Below, one piece after another: positions 24,370 to 35,660 of a DNA stretch of 64,000 nt. The first letter of the stretch is position 1. Every line of letters starts with the position of its first letter. The translations under genes were made by a program, and so were the position numbers. Source of the stretch: Phorcus lineatus (taxonomy: Eukaryota > Mollusca > Gastropoda > Trochida > Trochidae); assembly GCA_921293015.1 (NCBI GenBank), contig OV121093.1:28158622-28222621 (forward strand), in the 5' to 3' direction. The notes below the pieces were generated by a model, which was not told the origin of the DNA, did no database searches, and saw only the letters and a list, made by a program, of their open reading frames with translations.

Positions 24370-24890
24370 TTTCGTTGTTTTTATACAATAACACCGCCGA
24401 TGAATTGTTGCGATACTCTTTAGATCATTTGAGTATCGATGAAGGGCGCTGTCATTCTCTGTCTTATATTACGAACACAGCACAGGCATTCATTTTTATA
24501 TACCGCTTACCTTGCCTTCTTTAAAAATCGAATCCCGCCAGGGGCTCGGCACATTTGTCTGCAGTAGAGAACTGTTCTACACGCAGTCAGGTTTGGGTGC
24601 AATACTACACTGAATTTAACGAAGTATCACCTATGGTTCGCTAATTCCAGCCGATGCTTGAAGGTTTCACCGCAATTCATAGCCACAATGGTGTTGTGGG
24701 CTTTCATACTGCAATAACACTAGGAGCCGCTATATAAGTAAAATACTCATGAAAGAGGAGTTAAACACCAACTCACCTCACCTCACAAAGCGAAAGAGGC
24801 GTCCTTAAAGAGTTAAGGGTTAAGAGACTTACTAAGCCCAGCTGACCAAGCTCAGTCGTTGTGCCACTGTGGTATAATTATCTTCGTTTG
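24370..24890 (+). repeat. Duplicated non-coding segment split by a SINE
   Basis: 24370-24518 and 24787-24890 match 27975-28108 and 28095-28190, which are contiguous there. Shared strings include GGCATTCATTTTTATA against AGCATTCATTTTTCATA, and AAGAGGCGTCCTTAAA in both. The SINE at 24519-24786 interrupts this copy. Confidence 0.6.
24519..24786 (+). repeat. SINE with shared core, 5' truncated in the B box
   Basis: Starts within a B-box-like TCGAATCCCGCC, continues through the core seen at 3245 and 25435 (ACACTGAATTTAACG, TTCACCGCAATTCATAGCC) and ends with TTAAACACCAACTCACC and a short CTCAC repeat. The uninterrupted paralogous site at about 28090-28105 shows that this block is an insertion. Confidence 0.7.
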
Positions 24891-25434
24891 TATTACACAC
24901 ACAGACTTTTCAATACTAGTACTGTTTAAATGGTTCTCTCTTGTTTAAATGCCCAACTTACATTTCATTAAGATTGCTATTGTGTAATTTGGAAGTTTAA
25001 TTTTGGAATAAATATTCAATCACAATGCACATACTTTAAAACATTAAAATCTAACAATAACAAAATATGACACATTTCTGAAAGGAACTTTCTTTTTAAA
25101 ACACATCCATAACATTGTTCAATGACCCTCATGGTCTTGGATATTTAGTTAGCAGGTGCATTTTCTTTCAACGCGAGACGTCTATAAACGTAGCCAGTAA
25201 CATGTTTAAACATGCACCATGAGTAGTTACTTAACTATTGACAAAGCTGTCCTTCACTTTATCTATGAATAACAGTCGCTGTACAAAGCATCACAATGTG
25301 AATCCACTGTGTTGGTCGTGTTTTTTGAAGTCATGTTGCTCTTTACATTCTATTCAAAGTTATTCTGCAAATTAGTATACAAAAGTTACATGCTTTTAAG
25401 TGGTGAGGTCATTTGGGGTTTGACGACGCATGAA
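24891..25434. other. No gene recognised
   Basis: AT-rich, no supported feature. Confidence 0.4.
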
Positions 25435-25690
25435 GGGTATTTCACATGGCTGCTAGTATTATTGCAGTGAGAAAGCCTGCAGCAATAGTGTGGCTATGTA
25501 TTGAAGTGAAACCTGCGAGCATAGTCTGGAACCAGCGAACCATGCATAACTGTGCTGTTATTCAGTGTAGCATTGCACACAAACATTACTGCATTTAGAA
25601 CAGCTCTCTACTGAAGACAAAGTAGCCGAGTTGGATTCGAACCCATGATCTCTTAATACAAGCAGCCGTGATAAAACAACCACATAGTGC
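25435..25690 (-). repeat. SINE copy, minus strand
   Basis: On the minus strand GGGTTCGAATCC (25633-25644 on plus) is a B box followed by the same core as at 24519-24786. This is the most complete of the three core-bearing copies because it keeps tRNA-like sequence upstream of the B box. Confidence 0.65.
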
Positions 25691-25744
25691 TTTTGAAATA
25701 TAAAATTACAATAAAACCCAGAGTTAATGTAATCTTTAAATATA

Positions 25745-26740
25745 GTCGCAAGCGACGACGACAGGATTCAGCGCTGTAAAAGCACATTCAGTACAAACGT
25801 AGTCATGTTAGCAATCAACCCTGAAAGTTTCATGAAGATTGGCTCACGCATTAGTCCACAGCAGCATGTTTTATGTGACCAAGTTTCGAAACCAAACTGC
25901 GATTATTGCAAAGAAGTTGATAATGCTAAAAAACCATGACACAACCGAATTCGTCATGATTTACTTTTTTGTTTGAATTGATATTACGCTTCTTTCAAAA
26001 CAAGTTTCAAGTCTCCAAGTCAATTTTGAAAAATTACCCCATGTTAATTTTGAAAAAGGTATTTTTCCCGATTTTGATCGATTAATGACTGTTCGGGACC
26101 AATGTTGTTATTGATTTGTAAAGTGCCCATAGTGGTTTCACATTCCTGAGAAAATGGTGCAGTTGTGAGTCTAACTTTTTGAGTTATCGCCCCTTGAACA
26201 TGCTCACATGTGCTAAGTCGCCGGATTCGAAGGGTTGCTGAGTAAAAAGTATTAAAGTTTTAATTTTTTCTCCTAAGTACTTCAGCTACAACATATGTAA
26301 CTTTCAGGTCTGAGATGCTAGTATCTTCGGAGTAGAAGATTCTCAAAGGTGCGTGGGGTCCGGAAATGTCAAAAAGTCAAAAAAAGTAATATGGCGGCGT
26401 AAGTATGCATGCTACGAAGTCGCCATGATTTACTTTTTTGCTCCAAATGTAATTGCCTATCGTTTAAAAAAAGTTTCAGGTCTCTAAGTGCATTTTGAAA
26501 AAAAAATCCCATGTTAATTTTTGAAAATTTGAGTGGTACTGTGCTTTTAACGCGTAATCCGATTAAGCCCAAAAGCTTTTTAGAACCCGTTCTCATGAAG
26601 TTCTACCAGACCGCGAAGTTTGGCTGTTGTAGCTTTAGCGGTTTGGGCTAAATCGTGTCCACAAAATCGGTGGAAAAAAAAATAAAACACGCCAATAACA
26701 ATAAGGATTCAGCAAAATTGCTGAATCCTTAGATATCTGC
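25745..26740. repeat. Dispersed repeat with internal duplication and end hairpin
   Basis: Two similar halves (about 25900-26060 and 26395-26545) share CATGATTTACTTTTTTG, AAGTTTCA(A/G)GTCTC and CCCATGTTAATTTT. Phrases such as CTGAAAGTTTCATGAAGATT and TTTTGAGTTATCGCCCC look like a non-coding repeat type I associate with molluscan genomes, from memory only. The region closes with a perfect hairpin at 26703-26730. The minus-strand frame 26369-26596 inside it is not supported. Confidence 0.4.
26703..26730. repeat. Perfect 13-bp-stem hairpin
   Basis: AAGGATTCAGCAA, two A residues, then TTGCTGAATCCTT. The stem is perfect with almost no loop. An AGGATTCAGC string also lies near 25762, at the other end of the repeat, so this may be a terminal structure. 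Confidence 0.8.
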
Positions 26741-27694
26741 CCGACAGTTATAATTTCTAAGCGCCACACTGATGTACATCACACATAGTGTATCTCTCTT
26801 TTAACCTTGAGTGCTCCCTAACGCTCGCGAATATCCCGGGAAATTCGGTGTTACTGAACGCAGGGCAGGAAGACTAATGACAGGTGTTCAATAATGGCGA
26901 TTAACCGCAAAGATGTATGTTCTTTCTTCTTAGAATTTAAAGAATAACATCATCAGAAATGTTCTAGGTTTATCATTTTAAATTTTCCAAAGGGAAATTT
27001 TGAAGGATGGACGCCGGACATCATGCCATGCACACAGGTCCTCGGATTATCAAAAAACTTAAATAAAACAAGGATTAAACTATTGTTTTGCGAACGCCCC
27101 CTGGATCGAATTGTACCTCTGTTAATATTAAATGGAAAGGCCAGACACTCAATTCGCCCCCCCCCGATGAGGACGGCCGAAAGACGATTTTCACGTCCAA
27201 CTTAATGCTGAGATGACAAATGGCCGCCGACACCTTGACCCTTCGGGGGGTGTGGCCGCAGCGAGAAATCGGAAATCAAAGCTTCTGTTCTATATTCGTC
27301 TGTGTTTTAACACTAGATGAAAAATCATCGAAATAAGTATCAAATTTCAATAGAACTTTACATATATCATGACATTAACAATAAACATCAACTTTTCTTT
27401 CTACAGTTTATCCTTTTATTTAACAATCTGTATAAAATCAATAAATCGGTACAAACAGAATGTTTAAGTAGTTTATTTGGAAGGACACTGTAGCCAAAGG
27501 CGAATGTCATTATCCTGGTTTCGATCTCAAATAACTACTTTAACCTGTTATTAGTCACTATACTAAAACTTTAGGCATTTAGGAGGTGATTTTCGGAAAC
27601 TACCACTAAGTTTTGATTAAATAAAGGCATTTGTAAAGTTGGACCTATTTCACTCTAACAACATATTCTCGCCCCTTTAACATACACATGGCAC
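26741..27694. other. CpG-richer patch, no gene established
   Basis: 27150-27290 is GC- and CpG-richer than its surroundings, with a poly-C tract (CCCCCCCCC) and a well-placed AAATGGCCGCC (about 27219) opening a 38-codon frame. It could be a promoter or first exon, but no downstream exon was found. The rest is featureless. Confidence 0.25.
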
Positions 27695-27910
27695 GATACT
27701 TCTGCACTGATTCACCCACCTCGTGAAATTGACACGAACTGGGCCGCACGCTTTTCACGTGCATCAGCCTCACGAAGTTGTCAACAATTTAAGTTTACTT
27801 TTTTGACATATTTCTGTACATTTATGTCTAATTATGATGACCTAACGACGATATCATTTCATATTGTTTTTAATTTTTATAATTTTTATAAGTTTTCTCG
27901 ATTATGTTGA
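27695..27910 (+). repeat. CACGTG module, long form
   Basis: Matches 32095-32290 and 61430-61620: GTGAAATTGACACGA, CACGCTTTTCACGTGCATCAG, then TGACGACCTAA-like sequence and ACGATATCATTTCA. It is a diverged copy of a roughly 200-base unit. Confidence 0.6.
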
Positions 27911-29831
27911 ATCCAATTTGGTGAACCAGGACATATGAGCCTTTTTTAAGTGTTAACTTTTGTTTTTTAAATGCATCAACCAATCGAGCGAAATGTTGTA
28001 ATATTGAGGGAGGGCGAGGTCGATCTCCTTATTATATTCCGAACAAAACACAAGCATTCATTTTTCATAAATGACCTTTTCAACTTTCTTCAAAAAGCAA
28101 AAGAGGCGTCCTTAAAATCTCACTTCAAGAATGAAAGTCTGTGGTTGAGAAGAATTGTTTAGCTGCAGTGACACTGTGGTATAACTGTAGGGTTTTAATT
28201 GAAGTTGTATTTACGTTTCGGGTTAAAACGAATCTTGCCAAAACATTTACAGACAGATGTGGATACTTTGTATCTGCTGTGAGAAGGGAAATCCTTCCCG
28301 ACGTGCGATACTGATTACAATGCAGGGCTCTTCCCGCGCTTGTATAGCAGTATCGGACCGGGGTCAACACTTTCTTTAAACATATTTCATGAAATTGTTA
28401 TATATACACCTCAACTAAAATTTCCCAAATCGTGTATCTTGGTTGGTTAATAATATGTGTATTTACCAGAGGCAGGAAGTTCAGATCAAAAACTTAAATT
28501 CATAGAAACTTAATTATTTTACTATATCCTGATCAAAAACCAACTCAACAGAAGAAAGCTAACCGTTTTCCGCGAAATTCGTTGGGGAAATGTACTTTAT
28601 TGCCCAGAAAGGTGTGTACTGTTAGTTGTTGTTTTGATCTCCCGACAGCAGCTAAGCCCCACCTATTTACTGGTTGACCCCTTTTCTGCATATTCAAATA
28701 TGTGTGTCGGACACGAAGTGGCTTAGCTCCCCTGAATATCTTAGGGACCAGTCGTTAAAAAGTGTTAACATGTTTTAACTTTAAACAGTTGTAACGCGAA
28801 GCATTCATAAAATATCAACTTCTGCAAAATATTTCAAGCACTTTATAGTGCAAACGGAAAAAGCTTTCCTTTCTTTCTCAAATAGGATCTGTATGCAAAT
28901 ACCTCCAGAATAAGCGTCAATTTCTAGCATCAATTTTTCATTAAAAATGTCATAGAGTTAACCATGCCCTATTACAAAATTGCTCTCCGCACATCGACGT
29001 AACGCAGCTAAAAACAAAACTATACTAACTGTCTATATGCATTTTCAACTTCTTTCTGCAAAATTAGACAAATTAAAGGTCTAATTGTTTGTGAACATTA
29101 TGTGTATTTTTAGCTAATTTGTTTTACTATTTCATGCACATTTATAGAGGTATGTATATATGTATATGTATATGTATATATACAGCAGACCGTCAAATTA
29201 ATTAAGATGTTATTAACAAGGCTACTATCTATTTACTAAGTTTATCTCTCTTGTACTACTCTTTAGATTACAAAGACATCACAGAAGAAAACCCCCACAA
29301 ATGTTTAATGCACTGTACTAAGACTATTGAACAAGTGATAACGATACGGCCAGTACACATGAACTCAAAATTAAATGAAATATTTTACGACGACTCCCGT
29401 ACTTTTATTGATCAACTGATTGCAGTGCTCTGTGAACAATTATTGGTCCCTACCCCATAATATTTATTGAAAGAAATTTAGAAACATTATTAATGCTGTC
29501 GCTAGTTTGTGGTGGTGTTAATAGAACATATCATGATCATGTGACACACCATTTTCTAAAATATATTCCCCAAAAGTTTCCCTGGCCCTCAATCCAATGT
29601 GTCACGTAATATTGTGTGATCGCTGTGTTTATAACCAACAGATGCGGGATGGGTGTGTTTCAACACTTTCGATATCTATTTAGAAAATGTATACTGCGAA
29701 TATTCAAAAAGCGCACAGGGAAGCACATATCCACGTGTGGGAGAGTATTGCATATCATTTGATGACGTCATCAAGATCAAGTTTTCTCTGACAGTAGGAG
29801 ATGCGCATTAGAACTCCGAACTACCTAATAT
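27911..29831. other. No gene recognised
   Basis: 27975-28190 is the uninterrupted counterpart of the segment split by a SINE at 24370-24890. The rest is AT-rich, with a short TATG-type microsatellite near 29150-29180, and holds no supported gene. Confidence 0.4.
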
Positions 29832-30143
29832 GTGGACTCAACTTCGCATCCCTATCAACATTGTCATTTTATAAGACGTCTATTAATATGCGTTATCAAT
29901 CTGACCAAATTGACCACCACTCGATGTAATTAGGCCAAACTGACCGAGATTCGGACACCACTCGAGGTCGCCCGTATTTCGGACACTGTTTACTAGGAGC
30001 TGACGCAGCAATACGTGCGACTCCTGCGATCTGTTTCTTTTAGAATCTATCTTCCCAGTGTGCTTTTAATTAATTTATTTTGATAAACTTTAAAGTTTTG
30101 TTAATATTTCTAATTGAAGTAAATGCTGACTCTTACTAGTCAC
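29832..30143 (+). repeat. Segmental duplicate of 54790-55075
   Basis: High similarity over about 300 bases: TATGTGGACTCAACTT, TTGTCATTTTATAAGACGTC, ACCGAGATTCGGACACCAC and GTGTGCTTTTAATTAATTT are all shared. The copies differ by small indels and substitutions. A fragment of the same unit ends at 41615-41645. No conserved reading frame. Confidence 0.8.
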
Positions 30144-30880
30144 ACTCGCAGCATTATATCCCTGATATAATTGTCTCTAGATCCATTCACTACGTCTACT
30201 TGTGAAAAAATGTTATTTGTTAAAAAAAATGTAAATAAAATATCTATGTTTGAACAAAAGAAGAAATCAGTCTATCATTAGTCGGCCCTGCCTCAGCTGA
30301 TCTTGAAATCAACAGAGACTCAAATCAGGCGACACGTCACAAAGCACTGATTCACCCTGATCAGTCTATTGACGACGCACGTGTTGCACGATATTCATTT
30401 ACTGATGTGATTATGTTAAATCTGGCACAGTTTACCCGTCGGAAATGGACGTCTTGTTATGTACAACGTGATATCACTTAAAGAAATAATACCTATTTTA
30501 TGCTTTCCTTTTAATAGCTAAATTTATATTATTGATATAATAAGTTCGTATTTTTATTCTTATTCTAAAATTAAAGGCAGCATATTAATTATTAACAAGC
30601 ATGGAGCTAGTACTTTTGAACACTAAGGAGTCTAAAAACAGTTTGAAATGAACAAAATGATATGGAAAAAGAAGCATTTGAATGCATTTTATCATTTAGA
30701 CTTATAAAAACCCTGCACTTATTTCACCTCATGTAACATCTGGATTATATCATACCAAAAATTAATTATGACAGACATTATATCTATTATAAAATGAGTT
30801 TAGCCCTTTTGGAGGATTGAACTATCTGTTTTCCGATTGTCAAAGCAAAGAAACAACACAATTATATTTTCAAGAGAAAT
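30144..30880. repeat. AT-rich stretch with one CACGTG module
   Basis: A short module copy at about 30340-30395 has CACTGATTCACCCTGATC and GCACGTGTTGCACGATATTC. Nothing else is supported. Confidence 0.5.
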
Positions 30881-31870
30881 CAACCAAACTGTAAAGTCAA
30901 CAACCGTTTGAGGACAAGAAGTAAGAAGCATGCTTTGCACGTGCCAAATGTGTTTATTTCACACGGAGTACACACTCAGCAGGTGCAAAATGTTTTTGTC
31001 CATCGCAAGAAAGTGTTTCTATTTGTCAAGTAGAGATTTGATCTGTTGTCCTTTCTTTTTCATTTGTAGTTATAAGGTCATTGTACAGATCAATCAATAA
31101 CAGAACTTATTACTACAAATCAAGTAACAGAGTTTTAAATACAATTTAGACATATAACTTTCTGATTTCCCCTGAGAATGTTTTTACCATTTAAAAGGCT
31201 TATCCCATATCAACCTCCTATTTTTCTACTCATAAATTTCTAACAAGTACTGCGGAAAAAAAGTACAATTACTCTTTCAACTACATCTTATTACTTCCTT
31301 ATTACTTCCTCACGTCGGCCACCACTGGACTCAATACCTTATCGTGGTGTAGTGGATTGCGAGCTTCAGAGACCCCGAGAGCTATGCCAGCCGGTGCTTG
31401 CATGCTCCTGGTAGGGACACCCAAGCTGGACAGGTCGACGTGTAGAAGCCAGACTAAATTTGAGTCCTTATAAAACCTGTTGTCTGTCTCTCACTATGCC
31501 TTTCTTTCCGTGTTTTCTCTCTTTTGATCCCTTTCTCCCTTGTCTGTCCACTCTGTTTTGGATGCTTGTCATCCACGTGTTTAATAACTGAAATATTGTT
31601 CAAAACACGTTAAACCCAAACTCACTTATTCACTCCTTATGTCGGCACTGATTCACCAAACACAACAGCGGAGATGACTCTGCATGAACTGCACGCTTTT
31701 CACGTGCTACCCGGGAGCTGTTTATCGTTGTTACATAACTGAAATGTCGGTGTTTAAGCCTCAGATGACTCTAGCAGAAAACGAGAGTCTTAGAGTTGTT
31801 ACAGGCTCCTCTCAAAGAACTATCGTTGCCAGCGAACTGTATTATACTTTTAAATCGTCAATGTAAATAT
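30881..31870 (+). repeat. Duplicated segment shared with 47940-48160
   Basis: GTAAAGTCAACAACCGTTTG with ACAAGAAGTAAGAAGCATGC (30895-30935) recurs at 47950-47990. The second part, around ACTGAAATGTCGGTGTTTAAGCC (31738-31760), recurs at about 48007. Reading frames are not conserved between the copies, so it is treated as non-coding. A foreign repeat (31310-31640) sits between the two halves here and is absent at 47990-48000. Confidence 0.65.
31310..31640 (+). repeat. Dispersed repeat, non-LTR-like 5' segment
   Basis: A GC-richer insert with ACCTTATCGTGGTGTAGTGG, GAGAGCTATGCCAGCC and CTCCTGGTAGGGACACCCAAG, a wording I associate with a widespread animal non-LTR/SINE sequence, from memory only. 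It ends in AACACGTTAAACCCAAACTC followed by CACTTATTCACTC. It interrupts a segment that is continuous in the paralogous copy near 48000, so it is an insertion. Confidence 0.45.
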
Positions 31871-31939
31871 TACTTTATTTCCTGCTATTGTTTCAAAATT
31901 TTCACAGTGCATCATAATAGAATAGATGATGTATCAAAA

Positions 31940-32500
31940 TATATAAAACCTTAAATGTCATTGCTGATTAAAAAAGTAAATATAGTTTCCCATTCAAGCA
32001 AATATGATATCAACTTCATTTGAAATATTAAGTTGATAAAACATACGTGAGATGGAATCACCATAACAACAAAAACATGCAAGGAGACTTTTGCAATGAT
32101 TCTTGAAATTGACACGACCTGCACGCTTTTCACGTGCATCAGCTTCTGAAAAAAGTCTATCCCGTACATTTGCATCAACTTCTCGAAGTTGTTAAACAAT
32201 TTACGTTGAACTTTTATCTATTTTCTACATTTATGTTTGCATATGACGACCTAAAAACGATTTCATTCAAATTTGACAATATTTTGTTTTTAAGTGTTCT
32301 CTATTATTTTGTATCAACCCAGAATTAATAAGACTTTCAAAATAAAATGTTGGTTCGTTTTGTGAGTGCTTTAAAGATTTAAAAATTATATGCCACTCAT
32401 CCACGACATACCATGGTAAGAGCATCGTAAACGAGCGACAGCATCAATTTATGATAAGTTTGTCATTGATGAAAAATCATTTAAGATCTAACAATATAAG
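31940..32500 (+). repeat. Segmental duplicate of 61290-61830, long CACGTG module inside
   Basis: Shared strings include GATATCAACTTCATTTGAAA, GAAATTGACACGACCTGCAC, TTTTGTGAGTG and GTATCAATTTATG-like sequence. The module with CACGCTTTTCACGTGCATCAG lies at 32122-32142. No conserved frame. Confidence 0.75.
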
Positions 32501-33465
32501 TTTTCATTACGAGTAGGTCTGTAAGTATGTAATGCTTGCTTCTCCCAGGCAGACAACTGGTGTCTATAACAGGAAGTTATCATATCAATTTACATTGTAA
32601 ATCGTGCTGCACGTGCAAAATGAAGCACACACGACAGACAATATATAATTCAATACTTTAGCATTACACTGACTTCAATACCAAAAAATCAAAGCCATTT
32701 CTTATTTTTTATAAAAAAAATCATGTAATGTTAGTAGAACATCAGATAGACGAATTACAATTAAGCACTGATTGACCTTCCTACTTAGTCAACATACACG
32801 ACTATTCACGTGTTGCACGCTTTTCACGATCTATCGGAATCTATCGGAAGCCTTCTGTCGTGCTATAGGAACTGAATATTCACGCACAGGTTAATAACTT
32901 GTTGAAAACTTCAGTCGTATAATTTATTTTTTAAATGATATGAATTGAAAAATAAGATGAAAGACAAATATCATTTGACAATTATACTAGCGTTTTTAAA
33001 ATTGCGTTTATTATAAGTCGGTTTTTGGTTAAGGTAGAAAGTTACATGGAACATAGTTAAAAAGTAATATATAAATAGAACATACGTTCCATTGTAGAAT
33101 ATTTGAATGCATGACGTTCGATGAGTAATATTGTTTATTGCGTAATAATTAACAGTAAATAACAAAAATAGCTCCGTAATTGACACAACATTTCTTAAAA
33201 ACATCTTTCTTACAAACACAAATCGATTCTCACAATTATATGGGTTCATTTGTCCAAAACAAATAAATGATTAATGACTTGTTTTTCCATTGATGTTAAC
33301 AATCTACTACTTCATAAAGGATTTGATGTAATCTTTGGCAGTCACTTACCATGTAACTTATTCATTCATCAGATTAATTCATTTGCAGAATGTTACGTTT
33401 TTAATCGGCAGATATCTGCATATGTGTGTGTCACCTGACATTGCTTATAATAATTGATATAAACT
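32501..33465 (+). repeat. AT-rich stretch with a CACGTG module
   Basis: A module copy at about 32755-32885: CACTGATTGACC, TCACGTGTTGCACGCTTTTC. The same sequence continues as at 23100 (CTGTCGTGCTATAGGAACTG against CTGCTCTGCTACAGGAATTA). The rest is featureless. Confidence 0.5.
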
Positions 33466-34455
33466 TTAATATAAAGTCAATAGAAGACTGCTTCTTTTAG
33501 AAATAACATATCGAAAACGATTCAGAAGAAAAAGAACCTGATCCCCAATTTTACACTTATCATCAACCGTCATTGTTTCCACATTTGTTGATCTAGAATA
33601 TGAATAATACAAACTATTATCTTGCATAATAAATGATCTAACAAATTTTGATCCGATACTTGTAACATTATGGCATAGATTTATGATTTTGCCTTGATAA
33701 AATACAGCAACGTTTAAGGAATTGTCATGTCTTTTATGCGACACAAAGACAGTCATGTACATATTTCTTAATCTGCGAACAGCCAATTGGTATAAACTCC
33801 CTGACACTTTTTTAATTTCTCTAATGTTTTTTGAAGGAAGGTCCGCACAAAGGATACTTGAAATATGTTGCGAGTACTGAAGCCAGCAAAACAGATCACC
33901 GTCAAGACTTAAATATCTAATCCTAGAGTGTTTTTTACATTGGTACCATATGTGGTTAGGTTCACCAGTATCTTTTGCAATCTGTCCTATCTTACCTGTC
34001 ACAAGCTCAACAAAAGAATAATAAATGTTGTCCTTGTACACCTTCAAATAACACGTCTGCCCTTTCTTTAAAAGTGTTACTTCTGCCTTCTGTCCAACAG
34101 TCTGTTTTGTAATGCCTCTGAAGGTCGACCAGAATAGCGTCTTCGTATATTTGTCATATTCAATATCACATACGCGGCCTGTAATCTTGATTCCAATCTT
34201 CTCGGTTTTGTTTGCAGTGCCCTTAAGAACATCTTTCTTCGTAAATCGTTCAGTATCGCTGACAGCCATGACGAGTTCAGTCTTCTTTGCGTCTTGAACA
34301 TTGTTCACAAGTATTATTGAACAGGTTGCATCGCATGAAAGTCCACACCTTATCTTCAATCGCTGCTTCGAATCTTTTTTAAAAACTGTCATGTTCTTTA
34401 TGGATGCCGCAAGTGTGGTCAACAGCAGACACGTCACAATTCTGCACATCTCCAT
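33466..34455 (-). CDS. Secreted YWTD-propeller-like protein, 329 aa, intronless
   Basis: An intact single exon. Residues 1-18 form a signal peptide (CRIVTCLLLTTLAA) and no later membrane segment is obvious, so secretion is likely. A short Cys-rich stretch follows (RCGLSCDATCS, about residues 36-46). Then come repeats of LDLR class B/YWTD style, such as VCDIEYDKYTKTLFWSTFRG (about 95-115) and YLSLDGDLFCWLQYSQ, suggesting a small beta-propeller of extracellular type. About ten cysteines and several N-glycosylation sequons (for example NMT, NKT, NVT) fit an extracellular protein. The ATG at 34455 is followed by a second at 34449; both survive in the relic at 60541. A TATA-like ATAAATT lies about 50 bases upstream. 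I recognise no named orthologue, and its function is unknown. Confidence 0.65.
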   Translation of the reverse strand: MEMCRIVTCLLLTTLAASIKNMTVFKKDSKQRLKIRCGLSCDATCSIILVNNVQDAKKTELVMAVSDTERFTKKDVLKGTANKTEKIGIKITGRVCDIEYDKYTKTLFWSTFRGITKQTVGQKAEVTLLKKGQTCYLKVYKDNIYYSFVELVTGKIGQIAKDTGEPNHIWYQCKKHSRIRYLSLDGDLFCWLQYSQHISSILCADLPSKNIREIKKVSGSLYQLAVRRLRNMYMTVFVSHKRHDNSLNVAVFYQGKIINLCHNVTSIGSKFVRSFIMQDNSLYYSYSRSTNVETMTVDDKCKIGDQVLFLLNRFRYVISKRSSLLLTLY

Positions 34456-34501
34456 GTTTCAAGTCGACCCTCGTATAGCTCCTCGTACACTCCTCTGTGG
34501 T

Positions 34502-34509
34502 AAATTTAT
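34502..34509 (-). promoter_or_regulatory. TATA-like ATAAATTT upstream of the 329-aa gene
   Basis: On the minus strand GATAAATTTACCACAGAGG sits about 50 bases before the ATG and is preserved in the relic copy near 60585-60600 although that gene is destroyed. A promoter role is an inference from position. Confidence 0.3.
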
Positions 34510-35221
34510 CGCAGAGTGGTATGGATTGCAGTGACCTTTCTTAATATATCTCAACTGGAAAGTTATCAATTATGTACAAACAATATTTCTAACATGATGA
34601 TTGCCTTTTTTATGTATTATTCTACATTTAGCATGAATCTTAAAATGCTGAAAATATATCTTCACAAAATATATTAACACCATAAATAAATATTTCTGGA
34701 ATATTTGTAATGGAGAAAATGTTTTGATTCAGTGTGATATATTATTGCTTACGGTTTAATAACCTAGAATAACTTTGAAACCAAAATGTGTATTTTGAAA
34801 ATGTTTGATTTCATCCTCTTGAGAATAGATGCTGCAGACAGAAGGTTTCTAGATTTTCTTTATATCTTGTTTTGATCTATAAGGAGGTCTTTGGAAGTCT
34901 GTTCATGGTAACCATTTCGTCGTCGAAGCCAAAATGCTGATATATATTTCTAGACGTCTGAAGATCGACCGTTAGTTTCTTCTTTTATATGATTTGTTAT
35001 TCTTGCTTGAAAGGTTGCTCCTTCACTAAACACTCAGAAACTGATATCTATGGTTTATTATCGATATAACTAAACGATCTCTGTCGATCAAAAATGTTTC
35101 AGCTCTTACTGGATATTTTGATGTTTTATAAATACAATATTTTACATAAAAACCTGCAAAAATGTTGATGCTGTATAAGACCCTTATTGATTATAAAATA
35201 CCTTCGAAAAATGTAATAAGG

Positions 35222-35320
35222 AAGGAATTCGAACCTTATTCAATATTAAAATGGTGAGCAGTGTCGTACAGACAGGAGAATATAGCAAAGAGTTGCGACC
35301 CCTTAGCTACACCTCGCACA
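35222..35320 (-). repeat. tRNA-like SINE head, minus strand
   Basis: On the minus strand GTAGCTAAGGGGTCGC is an A-box-like motif and AAGGTTCGAATTCC about 60 bases later is a B box. The same structure is carried in the paralogue at about 53315-53412. No intact cloverleaf is evident. Confidence 0.45.
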
Positions 35321-35660
35321 ATTCCTAAAGCGCTAGCACAAATTTGATGTAGAAGCAAACTTAAAATCTAATAAAACAACGAAAAAGTTTGATTTACTTT
35401 TTTGATAAACAAGTGACATTCTTTTAGTAAAAACGACTCCCGAAACCAGCGTGTTCTTTGGCTCTGTTAGTGCAATTTCACGATATTATTTCTCTTTCTG
35501 TAGTGGCGATAGTGCTCGATACACACTTCAGAGTACTTTCGTACCCAAAGTTCATGTTTTCACTGTCACGAATAACATCTTCGTGTTTGCATATTACATG
35601 CGTTAAACTCTGAATTACATGATGATTGATTAAAAGCATTTACACAAAACCTTCCCCCTA

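Larger units (their letters stand above)
34456..35660. repeat. Duplicated 5' flank of the 329-aa gene
   Basis: About 34350-35200 matches 60440-61275, and about 34750-35660 matches 48465-48737 joined to 53154-53690. Shared strings include GAAGTCTGTTCATGGTA, ATGATTTGTTATTCTT, TTGATGCTGTATAAGA and CGACCCCTTAGCTACACC. At about 35065-35085 this copy preserves the site into which the LINE at 48738 inserted in its paralogue. Confidence 0.8.

Noticed and set aside
28200..28380. Structured RNA around GATACTG ... CAGTATCGG
   Set aside because: Short complementary ends exist, but no known RNA family motif or promoter box could be recognised.
31684..31866. 60-codon plus-strand frame beginning MNCTLFTCYPG
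   Set aside because: The paralogous stretch at about 48000-48160 breaks the frame.
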